64,000 bases of DNA from Mycobacterium sp. OTB74 (GTDB lineage: Bacteria > Actinomycetota > Actinomycetes > Mycobacteriales > Mycobacteriaceae). The stretch is taken from assembly GCF_029892685.1 (NCBI RefSeq), contig NZ_JARXVD010000003.1, positions 248,001 to 312,000 on the forward strand, given 5' to 3'. Within the stretch, counting starts at the first letter, position 1. Each line of letters begins with the position of its first letter. Made by a program: the position numbers and the translations under genes. Shown here piece by piece: positions 1 to 7,297 of this stretch. The notes beneath the pieces were generated by a model. It did no database searches and was not told the DNA's origin. It was given only the letters and a program-made list of their open reading frames with translations.

Positions 1-660
1 GCCGATGTTGTGGTGTCGGACTACCACGAGCGGCGTCTGAATGAGACCCGTGATCAGCTGGCGGAGCTTGGCCTGGGCCGGGTTGAGGCTGTGGTGTGTG
101 ATGTGACGTCGACCGAGGCCGTTGACGCGCTGATTGCGTCGGCCGTCGAAAAGATGGGCCGCCTGGACGTATTGGTCAACAACGCCGGCCTCGGTGGCGA
201 GACACCGCTGGTCGACCTGACCGACGACGAGTGGGACCGCGTCCTGAACGTCACGCTGAACTCGGTGATGCGCGCGACCCGGGCGGCGCTGCGGTACTTC
301 CGCGGTGTTGAGCACGGTGGTGTGATCGTCAACAACGCCAGTGTCCTGGGCTGGCGCGCCCAGCACTCGCAGTCGCACTACGCCGCCGCCAAGGCCGGGG
401 TGATGGCCCTGACCCGTTGCAGCGCAATCGAAGCCGTCGAGTACGGGGTGCGGATCAACGCGGTGTCCCCGAGCATCGCGCGGCACAAGTTCCTGGAGAA
501 GTCGGCCGATGCCGCGCTGCTGGACCGGCTGTCCTCCGACGAGGCATTCGGCCGTGCCGCCGAGCCGTGGGAAATCGCCACCACCATCGCGTATTTGGCC
601 AGTGACTACTCCAGTTACCTGACCGGTGAGATCATTTCGGTGTCGAGCCAGCGGGCGTAG
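1..660 (+). CDS. ipdF: IpdF-type short-chain dehydrogenase, 5' end cut by the window edge
   Basis: Short-chain dehydrogenase that oxidises/reduces the 5-hydroxyl of the indane-carboxyl-CoA intermediates left when the steroid nucleus is cut down to rings C and D (HIP pathway). The frame is open to base 1, and the first residues (ADVVVSDYHERRL) are the second strand of a Rossmann fold, so the TGxxxGIG segment lies upstream. NNAG, the catalytic serine in NNASVLGW and the YxxxK motif (YAAAKAG) are present. The sequence closely resembles M. tuberculosis Rv3559c as I remember it. In that genome ipdF also lies near kstR2. The downstream hairpin has been split by an IS element. Confidence 0.9.
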   Translation, partial: ADVVVSDYHERRLNETRDQLAELGLGRVEAVVCDVTSTEAVDALIASAVEKMGRLDVLVNNAGLGGETPLVDLTDDEWDRVLNVTLNSVMRATRAALRYFRGVEHGGVIVNNASVLGWRAQHSQSHYAAAKAGVMALTRCSAIEAVEYGVRINAVSPSIARHKFLEKSADAALLDRLSSDEAFGRAAEPWEIATTIAYLASDYSSYLTGEIISVSSQRA

Positions 661-695
661 TTTTCATCCGGCCGCGAGGTTCGGATATATGCACT

Positions 696-713
696 TGCCC
701 GCCTAATTGCGAC
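696..713. repeat. Left arm of an 18-bp perfect inverted repeat
   Basis: TGCCCGCCTAATTGCGAC here is the exact reverse complement of 2031-2048. It lies 35 bases after the ipdF stop codon. The two arms probably formed one rho-independent-type hairpin downstream of ipdF, since the right arm runs straight into a T-run (CATTTTC). The IS110-type element now separates them. Confidence 0.8.
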
Positions 714-735
714 AATGTTGATGCTCCTATAGACG

Positions 736-1803
736 TCAACACGTGGTTGGTTGGTCTTCGTGGTGGTGTAGGTGTGTGGTGCGGGACCAGATTTCCCGGA
801 TCAGATAGCGTTTGAGGCAGCGCAGGATTTCGGGCTTGGTTTTGCCTTCGGCGGTGCGTCGGGCGACGTAGGCGCGTGTGGGTGCGTGGTATTTCATGCG
901 CACGACGATGATGCGGTGCAGTGCAGCGTTGGTGTGACGGTTGCCGCCGCGGTTGAGTCGGTGCCGGACGGTTTTCCCGCTGGATGCCGGGATCGGGCAG
1001 GCGCCGGCGAGTTTGGCTAGCGCGCGTTCGCTACGGATGCGTTCGGCGTTGTCGCCCATGGCGATCAGCAACTCGGCAGCATTGTCCGGGCCGATCCCAA
1101 CGGCGGCGGTCAGGCGCGGCGCGATCTGATCGGTGAGGGTTTTCAGGTGGTGCTCGCAGGCGGTGATCTCCTCATTCAGACCCAGCCAGCGTCGTGCAAT
1201 CGAGCGCAGTGTGTACCTGGTTGCGGCGGTCACTGACGTCATCTGGCCGGGTCGCAATGCCGCGCAGCGACGGAGCAGTGCCATGTTCGGCAATGGTTCG
1301 AGCTGCTCGCGCAGTTCGGCTGGAGCGTTGATCAGCACCGCTTTAAGGGATTGCATCGCCACGGTACGTGCCTTGACCGCAGCATCTTTGGCGATTTTGA
1401 TCTGCCGGAGCATCTCCACGGCACCATCGGCGGCTTTCGGGACGGTACCGGCCTGTCCCGATCGCACCGCGCGGGCGGCATTCTCGGCGTCGATCACATC
1501 GGATTTGCCACGGCGGTGACGATCTTGGCGGTCCGGGCGCATCACCTCGATCACCTCGCTGCCGGTGCGCCGTACCGCCGCGGTCAGACCCCGCCCGTAT
1601 GAGCCGGTGCCTTCGATCCCGAACTGCAAGTCAGTGCCCCAGTGCTGCGCCCAGTCGATCAACTCCCGATAGCCCGCACGATCGGCGGTGAACAGCGATG
1701 TGTCCAACAGCATTCCACGTTCATCGAGTGCTGCGGCGGCATGAACATGTTTGTGGGTGTCGACGCCGATGATGACTCGACCCGGCCCAGGTTGGGTTGG
1801 CAT
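736..1803 (-). CDS. IS110-family transposase (DEDD)
   Basis: 355-aa DEDD transposase, full length for the family. The N-terminal RuvC-like domain starts with IIGVDTHKHVH (Asp15), followed by FGIEGTGSYG (Glu64) and SDVIDAENAA (Asp102, Asp105). The C-terminal transposase_20 domain contains GACPIPASSGKT with the conserved serine region, then RGGNRHTNAALHRI. No frameshift or internal stop is visible, so it looks intact and potentially active. Start ATG at 1803, with a GAAAGG tract about 15 bases upstream. IS110 enzymes act with an element-encoded bridge RNA and leave no conventional target duplication. Confidence 0.9.
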   Translation of the reverse strand: MPTQPGPGRVIIGVDTHKHVHAAAALDERGMLLDTSLFTADRAGYRELIDWAQHWGTDLQFGIEGTGSYGRGLTAAVRRTGSEVIEVMRPDRQDRHRRGKSDVIDAENAARAVRSGQAGTVPKAADGAVEMLRQIKIAKDAAVKARTVAMQSLKAVLINAPAELREQLEPLPNMALLRRCAALRPGQMTSVTAATRYTLRSIARRWLGLNEEITACEHHLKTLTDQIAPRLTAAVGIGPDNAAELLIAMGDNAERIRSERALAKLAGACPIPASSGKTVRHRLNRGGNRHTNAALHRIIVVRMKYHAPTRAYVARRTAEGKTKPEILRCLKRYLIREIWSRTTHLHHHEDQPTTC

Positions 1804-2030
1804 GATGGTGATTGCGACCTTTCAGCGGGTTGTGACGCTGGCCGGTCGGGTCAGGACAAGACTGTGATGGGACCTGAGTTACGGTCAGGCTCCTATAAGG
1901 TCACTGCCCCGGCTGGTCAGCACCATAGGGTGCGGCCACCTGACAGACGACAGATCAACTACAAGACACCCACACTCAGGGTCAGTCGCACAGCGGGTCA
2001 GCCCGCCAGGCAGCCAGATTCATCTTCACA
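1804..2030 (-). ncRNA. Candidate IS110 bridge-RNA region (5' non-coding end)
   Basis: About 227 bases without a convincing ORF lie upstream of the transposase, between it and the right inverted-repeat arm. In IS110-group elements this end is transcribed as the bridge RNA. The stretch holds several short self-complementary GC tracts, for example GGCGGGCTGACCCGC read on the minus strand. I did not fold it and cannot assign the target- and donor-binding loops. The position follows from family architecture; the RNA itself is inference. Confidence 0.3.
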
Positions 2031-2048
2031 GTCGCAATTAGGCGGGCA
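2031..2048. repeat. Right arm of the 18-bp inverted repeat
   Basis: GTCGCAATTAGGCGGGCA is the exact complement of 696-713 and is followed by TTTTC. It is probably the distal half of the former ipdF terminator hairpin, now displaced about 1.3 kb by the IS110-type insertion. Confidence 0.8.
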
Positions 2049-2063
2049 TTTTCATGTGTGGCT

Positions 2064-2083
2064 GGCTCGCGATCTCGCGAGCC
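2064..2083. terminator. Short GC-rich hairpin between the IS element and the CoA-transferase gene
   Basis: GGCTCGCGATCTCGCGAGCC has 9-bp perfect arms around a 2-base centre, 25 bases past the stop codon of the minus-strand CaiB/BaiF gene. A T-run is lacking, so it is a stem that could end transcription or simply a palindrome. Confidence 0.4.
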
Positions 2084-2107
2084 TGACCTGGTGGCGGACC
2101 CTCTCGA

Positions 2108-3349
2108 TCAGATGATCGCCTGCTCCTGCAAGCCCGCGATCCGCGCCGCGTCATAGCCCAGTTCGCCCAGTATCTCTGCGCTGTGCTCGCCGATCAGCGG
2201 CGGCGGGCGGCGGATCGTCGCAGGCGTCGCGCCCATGCCCGCCAGCGGGCTGCCGATCAGGTCGACCGATCCGGCGGCGGCCCACATGTGCGGAGTCGTG
2301 GCGCGCAGGCCCCGGTGCTGCACCTGCGGATCATCCCAGACCTCCGCTAGATCGTTATAGCGCGCGGCCGGGATGCCCACGCTGTCGAACTTCGCCTGAA
2401 GCTCCTCCGTCGTGAACTGCCGGCTCCACACGTTGATGATGTCGATCAACTCCGCGCGATTGATCTTGGCCCGCTTGGCGTTGGTGTCGAAGCGCGGGTC
2501 GGCGTAGAGCTCGGGCCGGCCCATCAACTCCGACATGCGCCGCCAGTGGGCGTCGCTGCCGGCCGTAATGTACGTCATGCCGTCGCGCGCATGGATGAGG
2601 TCGGCGGGTCCGCCGCCGTTGCCGCCATTGCCCAGACGCTCCGCCTGGACGCCGTTGATCAGATAGTCCTGCATGATGTGGCAGATCATCGCCACGGAAC
2701 TGTCAAGCAGCGCCATGTCGATGTGCTGGCCCTCGCCCGTGCTGTTGCGATGGTTCAGCGCGGCGAGGATCGCGATGGCGCTGTTGTGGCCGGTCACGAA
2801 ATCGACCAGGCTGGGACCGGCCTTCACCGGACCCGCGCCGGGCTGGCCTTCGGGGATTCCGGTCACGGCCATCATGCCGCCGCTCGCCTGGAACAACCCG
2901 TCGTAGCCCGCGCGCGCCGCCATCGGCCCGGTCTGGCCAAAGCCGGTGATCGAGCAATAGATGAGGCGGGGATTGATCGCCTTCAGGCTCTCGTAGTCCA
3001 GCCCGAACCGCTTGAGGTCGCCGACCTTGTAATTCTCGATTAGGATGTCCGCGGTCTTGACTAGGGCACGCAGGATGTCCTGCCCCTCCGGTTTGGAGTG
3101 GTTGACCGTGATCGACCGCTTGTTGCGGTTCGACGCGGTGAAGAAGCCGGACTGGCGAAGGTCCTTGCCATCCTTGCCCTCGACCGAGGCAAGACCGTAA
3201 CCGCGCCCTTCGTCACCGCTGCCCGGTCGCTCCACCTTGATGACGTCAGCGCCGAGGTCGCCCAGTATCTGCGCGCTGATCGGGCCGGCGAAGACGCGGG
3301 TCATGTCGATGACCCGGATACCCTCCAGGGCAAGCTGTGTCGTGCTCAT
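2108..3349 (-). CDS. CaiB/BaiF family (class III) CoA-transferase
   Basis: 413-aa family III CoA-transferase, the usual length, predicted to move CoA between a carboxylic acid and an acyl-CoA donor by a mixed-anhydride/thioester mechanism. The N-terminus GIRVIDMTRVFAGP leads into GDLGADVIKVERPGSGD, with the conserved catalytic aspartate expected near DMALLDSS (about residue 215); ITGFGQTGP is also a family signature. Start ATG at 3349 follows AGGAGATC. It sits between ipdF and kstR2, where M. tuberculosis has PPE64, and directly beside the IS110-type element, so I infer a horizontally acquired or displaced gene. Its substrate is unknown; a steroid-ring acid is possible only by position. The KstR2 operator lies in the shared divergent region, but 224 bases from this start. 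Confidence 0.85.
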   Translation of the reverse strand: MSTTQLALEGIRVIDMTRVFAGPISAQILGDLGADVIKVERPGSGDEGRGYGLASVEGKDGKDLRQSGFFTASNRNKRSITVNHSKPEGQDILRALVKTADILIENYKVGDLKRFGLDYESLKAINPRLIYCSITGFGQTGPMAARAGYDGLFQASGGMMAVTGIPEGQPGAGPVKAGPSLVDFVTGHNSAIAILAALNHRNSTGEGQHIDMALLDSSVAMICHIMQDYLINGVQAERLGNGGNGGGPADLIHARDGMTYITAGSDAHWRRMSELMGRPELYADPRFDTNAKRAKINRAELIDIINVWSRQFTTEELQAKFDSVGIPAARYNDLAEVWDDPQVQHRGLRATTPHMWAAAGSVDLIGSPLAGMGATPATIRRPPPLIGEHSAEILGELGYDAARIAGLQEQAII

Positions 3350-3572
3350 GATCTCCTGCTACTCATCCATTTCAAATCGTGCTGCGCGCAATCATAGGGC
3401 TCGAATCGAAGCGCCCGACGCTTTGCGCACCCCATCTATCGGTCGCGGTCGAGAACCGCGCGCGTGACCTCGTCCGCCCTCAGGGCGGCGATCGCCTCAA
3501 CGTGCGCGACCCAGGTGAGCACTCGATCTTTGTGTACGTAGTGGCCAAGTCAACACCGGCCCGACCTGCCCT

Positions 3573-3586
3573 AGCAAGCGCTTGGT
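3573..3586. promoter_or_regulatory. KstR2 operator inside the kstR2 promoter
   Basis: AGCAAGCGCTTGGT matches the KstR2 consensus AnCAAGnnCTTGnT at every fixed position. Three bases later comes a -10-like TATGCT (3590-3595), then six bases, then the ATG at 3602. This suggests a leaderless, autorepressed kstR2 promoter. The same layout occurs at 15822-15853. Confidence 0.85.
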
Positions 3587-3601
3587 TGCTATGCTGTGAC
3601 G

Positions 3602-4222
3602 ATGGCGCCCGAATCGCCCAATCAACCCGCCAGCCGGCGCGACGAGCTCCTTGAGCTCGCCGCGGTGATGTTCGCTGAGCGCGGGCTGAAGGCCACCACC
3701 GTTCGTGATATCGCGGACTCGGCGGGCATCCTGTCCGGCAGCCTGTATCACCACTTCAAATCGAAGGAACAGATGGTGGAGGAGATCCTTCGGGATTTCC
3801 TCGACTGGCTGTTCGCGCGGTACCGCGAAATCATCGATACCGAGCCCGATCCGTTGGAGCGGCTCAAGGGCTTGTTCATGACGTCGTTCGACGCCATCGA
3901 GAACCGGCATGCCGCGGTGGTCATCTATCAGGATGAGGCGAAGCGACTGGGATCGTTATCGCAGTTCGACTTTGTCGACGAACGCAACCGCGAGCAGCGC
4001 AAGATGTGGGTTGACATCCTGAATGAGGGTGTGGCGCAAGGCGTTTTCCGGCCCGATCTGGATTTCGACCTGGTGTACCGGTTCATCCGTGACACCACCT
4101 GGGTATCGGTTCGCTGGTATCAGCCCGGTGGGCCGCTGACCGCCCGTCAAGTGGGCGAACAGTATTTGGCAATCGTGCTCGGCGGAATCATCGACCCGAC
4201 CAAAAACGTTGACAAGCAATAG
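3602..4222 (+). CDS. kstR2: KstR2, TetR-family repressor of the HIP (ring C/D) regulon
   Basis: TetR-family repressor that in mycobacteria binds HIP-CoA and is then released from the genes for ring C/D breakdown. The N-terminal helix-turn-helix spans roughly residues 12-55 (FAERGLKATTVRDIADSAGI, then SGSLYHHFKSKEQM); the C-terminal ligand domain follows, giving 206 aa, usual for KstR2. A GTG at 3596 would add two residues. I chose ATG 3602 because it lies six bases after a -10-like TATGCT and has no Shine-Dalgarno, which fits leaderless initiation. The operator at 3573-3586 implies autoregulation. fadA6 follows after 25 bases, as in M. tuberculosis. Confidence 0.92.
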   Translation: MAPESPNQPASRRDELLELAAVMFAERGLKATTVRDIADSAGILSGSLYHHFKSKEQMVEEILRDFLDWLFARYREIIDTEPDPLERLKGLFMTSFDAIENRHAAVVIYQDEAKRLGSLSQFDFVDERNREQRKMWVDILNEGVAQGVFRPDLDFDLVYRFIRDTTWVSVRWYQPGGPLTARQVGEQYLAIVLGGIIDPTKNVDKQ

Positions 4223-4247
4223 GTTTCCTAACAAGAGGAGTTGAGAA

Positions 4248-5402
4248 ATGGCTGCATCAGAGGCGTATGTCATCGACGCCGTGCGCACCGCTGTTGGCAA
4301 GAAGGGTGGCGGGCTCTCGGGTTACCACCCGATCGACCTGGGCGTCGAGGCGTACCGCGGCATCTTCGCCCGCAACGACGTCGACCCCGGTGCCGTCGAT
4401 GACGCCATTGTCGGCTGCGTTGACGCCATCGGTGGGCAGGCCGGCAACATCGGCCGCCTGACCTGGCTGGCCGCCGGCTACGACGAGGCCGTTCCAGGCA
4501 CCACCGTCGACCGGCAGTGCGGTTCTTCGCAGCAGGCCATTTCATTTGGCGCCCAAGCCATCATGTCCGGCACCGCCGACCTGATCCTGGCTGCCGGCAT
4601 GCAGAACATGAGCCAGATTCCGATCAGCTCGGCCATGATCGTCGGCGAGCAGTTCGGCTTCACCTCTCCCACCAACGAGTCCAAGCGCTGGCTGGAACGC
4701 TATGGCGACCAGGAGATCTCGCAGTTCCGTGGCGCCGAGATGATCGCCGAGAAGTGGGACATCTCCCGCGAGGACATGGAGCAGTTCGCGTTCAACAGCC
4801 ACCAGCGGGCGTTCGCCGCGATCCGCGAAGGCCACTTCGACAACGAGATCATCGAGGTTGACGGCTTCAAGGTCGACGAGGGTCCGCGTGAGAGCACCAT
4901 GGAGAAGCTGGCTTCGCTCAAGCCACTGGTCGAGGGCGGCCGTCTTACTGCCGCGCTGGCCAGCCAGATTTCGGACGGTGCATCTGCCACGCTGCTGGCC
5001 TCCGAGGCTGCGGTCAAGGCTCACGGCCTCAAGCCGCGCGCTCGCATCCACCACATCAGCTGCCGCGGCGACGACCCGGTGTTCATGCTGACCGGTCCGA
5101 TCCCGGCGACCAAGTACGCGCTCGCCAAGACCGGCCTGACCATGGACGACATCGACGTTGTCGAGATCAACGAGGCCTTTGCCCCGGTCGTGCTGGCCTG
5201 GGCCAAGGAGCTGAACGTCGATCTGGCCAAGGTGAACCCGAACGGCGGCGCGATCGCCCTGGGCCATCCCTTGGGTGCCACCGGCGCCAAGCTGTTCGCC
5301 ACCCTGCTCAACGAACTCGAGCGCATCAACGGACGCTACGGCCTGCTGACTATGTGCGAGGGCGGCGGCACCGCCAACGTCACCATCATCGAGCGGCTCT
5401 GA
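4248..5402 (+). CDS. fadA6: FadA6, thiolase of the steroid ring C/D pathway
   Basis: Acetyl-CoA acetyltransferase-type thiolase that removes acetyl-CoA from the beta-keto acyl-CoA formed after IpdAB opens ring C. 384 aa, normal thiolase length. The nucleophilic cysteine is Cys91 in DRQCGSSQQ; the other catalytic motifs are NEAFA, GHPLGATGA (His) and MCEGGGTAN (Cys) near the C-terminus. The start ATG follows AAGAGGAG at good spacing. It lies 25 bases after kstR2 and should be co-transcribed with it from the KstR2-controlled promoter. A strong hairpin terminator follows the stop codon. Confidence 0.92.
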   Translation: MAASEAYVIDAVRTAVGKKGGGLSGYHPIDLGVEAYRGIFARNDVDPGAVDDAIVGCVDAIGGQAGNIGRLTWLAAGYDEAVPGTTVDRQCGSSQQAISFGAQAIMSGTADLILAAGMQNMSQIPISSAMIVGEQFGFTSPTNESKRWLERYGDQEISQFRGAEMIAEKWDISREDMEQFAFNSHQRAFAAIREGHFDNEIIEVDGFKVDEGPRESTMEKLASLKPLVEGGRLTAALASQISDGASATLLASEAAVKAHGLKPRARIHHISCRGDDPVFMLTGPIPATKYALAKTGLTMDDIDVVEINEAFAPVVLAWAKELNVDLAKVNPNGGAIALGHPLGATGAKLFATLLNELERINGRYGLLTMCEGGGTANVTIIERL

Positions 5403-5420
5403 CGCCTACCAGATAGAACC

Positions 5421-5459
5421 AGAACTGCCCCTTTTCCGCCTGGGAAAAGGGGCAGTTCT
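5421..5459 (+). terminator. Terminator after kstR2-fadA6
   Basis: A perfect hairpin with 16-base arms (AGAACTGCCCCTTTTC and its complement) around a short CGCCTGG loop starts 18 bases after the fadA6 stop. It also sits just beyond the end of the convergent 39-aa gene, so it may work in both directions. Confidence 0.85.
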
Positions 5460-5470
5460 GTTGGTGCTTG

Positions 5471-5590
5471 TTAGCTGGTCGCTGCGGCGCGGCGCCGGGC
5501 AGCTACTGTGCGAACGACTCCGCCGACAGCGGCGATCAACACCGGAAACGTTCCGATGACGTACAGCAGAAACATCTGCAGGTAAAGCAT
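5471..5590 (-). CDS. 39-aa single-span membrane microprotein
   Basis: A short ORF encoding MLYLQMFLLYVIGTFPVLIA followed by AVGGVVRTVAARRRAATS-type sequence: one hydrophobic segment (about residues 3-26) and a basic tail (RTVAARRR). This is the profile of a small type-I-like or tail-anchored membrane peptide with the positive end in the cytoplasm. The ATG at 5590 has a good Shine-Dalgarno, CGGAGGAAAAC, upstream, which is the main reason to believe it. No family is recognised. It lies between the fadA6 terminator and the TetR gene and could belong to either the TetR transcript (179 bases upstream) or its own. Confidence 0.55.
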   Translation of the reverse strand: MLYLQMFLLYVIGTFPVLIAAVGGVVRTVAARRRAAATS

Positions 5591-5768
5591 GTTTTCCTCC
5601 GGGCGATTCGGACGATCCAGGTATTTGGGCTGGTCAGAACGCTACGGAGCTACTCGTGGGTAGCAGATGTGCCGAGGCGACCAAGAAAACACGGGCGGTT
5701 GTATGCCGGATACAACGCTGATTTGGCGCCAGTACCGGGCCTCGAAAGCCGGAATATGGCCGAAATCG

Positions 5769-6365
5769 TCAGGGCCGATGGCCCAGGAGCGCCGCGATAG
5801 CCTGCTCGGCCAGGGTGATCTCCAGCGGTTCGCCGGTGATGATATCCGCGTACAGGAACGACTCCACGATGCGGACGATGAGATACGCCAAGTCGCGAGG
5901 CGTTAGCGACGGGTCGAGCAGACCGTGAGCGATTTCGTCGTTGAGGAGTGTCTCGATGGCGGCGACCACGCGGGACTGCACCGTCCCGGCGCGGGTGGTC
6001 AGAATCCGCAGCGCGCGTTCGGGTTCGCGGCGCAAGAACTCCTGGAAGAAGCCAGCCTCATCGATCACGGCGGCGAACTTCCCGACGACTGCTGCGACAC
6101 GTTCGGCTCCGTGTCCGGGTGCCGCGTCGACGGCGGACGTGAGTGTCGGCTCTGCCAATGACCACATGATCTCCGCGAGCAGCTCGTCGCGACTGCCGAC
6201 CCAGCGGAACAGGGTGGCCCGGTTGACACCGAGTTCTATTGCCAGTTCCCGCATTTCAATTCTGCGGCCGTCCAGAAACCAGCGGCGGGCAATCCGGAAC
6301 GCCTCCATGGGGTCCGGCCGTCGCTCAGTCGAGGCGAGCATGCGTCCCAACCGTGTCTCGGCCAT
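5769..6365 (-). CDS. TetR-family transcriptional regulator
   Basis: 198-aa regulator with an N-terminal helix-turn-helix (RRIEMRELAIELGVNRATLFRW, about residues 33-55) and a C-terminal ligand domain resembling the QsdR-like TetR group. The start ATG at 6365 was chosen over a longer frame (6392) because AGAGGAGGTGCGAG immediately precedes it. It is divergent from the SDR-WS/DGAT genes across a 118-base AT-rich interval and most likely represses them and itself. The effector is unknown. It is not KstR or KstR2. Confidence 0.85.
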   Translation of the reverse strand: MAETRLGRMLASTERRPDPMEAFRIARRWFLDGRRIEMRELAIELGVNRATLFRWVGSRDELLAEIMWSLAEPTLTSAVDAAPGHGAERVAAVVGKFAAVIDEAGFFQEFLRREPERALRILTTRAGTVQSRVVAAIETLLNDEIAHGLLDPSLTPRDLAYLIVRIVESFLYADIITGEPLEITLAEQAIAALLGHRP

Positions 6366-6426
6366 CTCGCACCTCCTCTGCGCTGCAGGCACCGCGCCGC
6401 CGCACCATATTACCGACTGCCGCTCA

Positions 6427-6475
6427 AGTGATATGTATCTCTAAGTGTATCTAGAATGCAACATATAAAAATATG
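6427..6475. promoter_or_regulatory. AT-rich divergent promoter/operator region of the TetR regulator
   Basis: This stretch is conspicuously AT-rich for the window. It contains a direct repeat GTATCT (in TGTATCTCTAAGTGTATCT) and the perfect inverted repeat CATAT-AAAA-ATATG at 6462-6475, ending eight bases before the SDR start. Either could be the TetR operator; the assignment is inference. Confidence 0.4.
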
Positions 6476-6483
6476 ATGCGAAC

Positions 6484-7266
6484 ATGACTCATGCTGACGC
6501 GCCTTCGATCCTCGACCTATTCCGCCTCGACAACCGCGTCGCGATCGTCACCGGCGCCTCAAGTGGGCTCGGTGTCGGATTCGCGCAGGCACTGGCGCAG
6601 GCCGGTGCAGACGTCGTACTCGGTGCACGGCGCGAAGATCGCCTGGCCGGCACCCGTGAACTGGTCGAAGCCACCGGACGCAAGGCCGTCGCCGTACGCA
6701 CTGACGTCACCGATCCGGGCGATTGCCGTGCGCTGGTGCAGGCCGCGATGGACACCTTCGGCCGGGTCGACATTCTGGTGAACAATGCGGGAGTGGGTAC
6801 TGCGGTGCCGGCGACGCGCGAAACACCTGAGCAGTTCCGGTCCGTCATCGACCTGAACCTCAACGGGTGCTACTGGATGGCGCAGGCATGCGCTGCACAC
6901 ATGAAGCCTGGCAGTTCGATCGTCAACATCAGCAGTGTGCTCGGACTGACGACCACGGGCCTTCCGCAGGCGGCGTACTCGTCGTCGAAGGCCGGGCTGA
7001 TCGGCCTGACCCGAGACCTGGCCCAGCAATGGACCGGACGAAAAGGTATCCGGGTCAATGCATTGGCTCCGGGCTACTTCGAGTCCGAGATGACCGACCA
7101 GTTCGAGGACAGCTATTTCGAGTGCACCATCCTGCCCCGGACCCTGGCCGGAAGGCTCGGCCGCACAGACGAACTCAGCGCCGCTCTGATCTTCCTGGCC
7201 AGTGACGCCAGCAGCTACGTCACCGGTATCACCCTGCCTGTCGAAGGCGGCATGCTCACCAGCTGA
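6484..7266 (+). CDS. SDR-family oxidoreductase in the TetR-controlled accessory block
   Basis: Classical 260-aa short-chain dehydrogenase, NAD(P)-dependent. Cofactor motif TGASSGLGVGF near residue 24, NNAG near residue 100, catalytic serine in VNISSVLG and YSSSKAG (YxxxK), and a C-terminal VTGITLPVEGG. The substrate cannot be read from the sequence; acidic residues after the second strand are replaced by GARREDR, which favours NADP(H). No Shine-Dalgarno is visible before the ATG, so translation may start from a short or leaderless transcript. A WS/DGAT gene follows after 31 bases, suggesting co-transcription and a role in fatty alcohol or aldehyde/lipid metabolism. Confidence 0.85.
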   Translation: MTHADAPSILDLFRLDNRVAIVTGASSGLGVGFAQALAQAGADVVLGARREDRLAGTRELVEATGRKAVAVRTDVTDPGDCRALVQAAMDTFGRVDILVNNAGVGTAVPATRETPEQFRSVIDLNLNGCYWMAQACAAHMKPGSSIVNISSVLGLTTTGLPQAAYSSSKAGLIGLTRDLAQQWTGRKGIRVNALAPGYFESEMTDQFEDSYFECTILPRTLAGRLGRTDELSAALIFLASDASSYVTGITLPVEGGMLTS

Positions 7267-7297
7267 GCGACAAAACTCAACTAGGAGAGGCAAACTC

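Larger units (their letters stand above)
714..2030 (-). mobile_element. IS110-family insertion sequence, about 1.3 kb, ends approximate
   Basis: The element carries one DEDD transposase on the minus strand, about 22 bases of 3' non-coding sequence and about 227 bases of 5' non-coding sequence. This asymmetric layout is typical of the IS110 group, whose long end encodes the bridge RNA. It is bounded outside by the arms of an 18-bp inverted repeat (696-713 and 2031-2048), which I read as a host hairpin used as target rather than as IS termini. An alternative boundary is the direct repeat GCTCCTATA at 723-731 and 1889-1897, but that would give an element with only about 90 bases of non-coding sequence. 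Exact ends need an empty-site allele. Confidence 0.7.

Noticed and set aside
723..1897. GCTCCTATA direct repeat (723-731, 1889-1897) as IS boundaries
   Set aside because: It would leave too little non-coding sequence for an IS110 element with a bridge RNA; the hairpin arms give a better-sized element. Kept only as an alternative.
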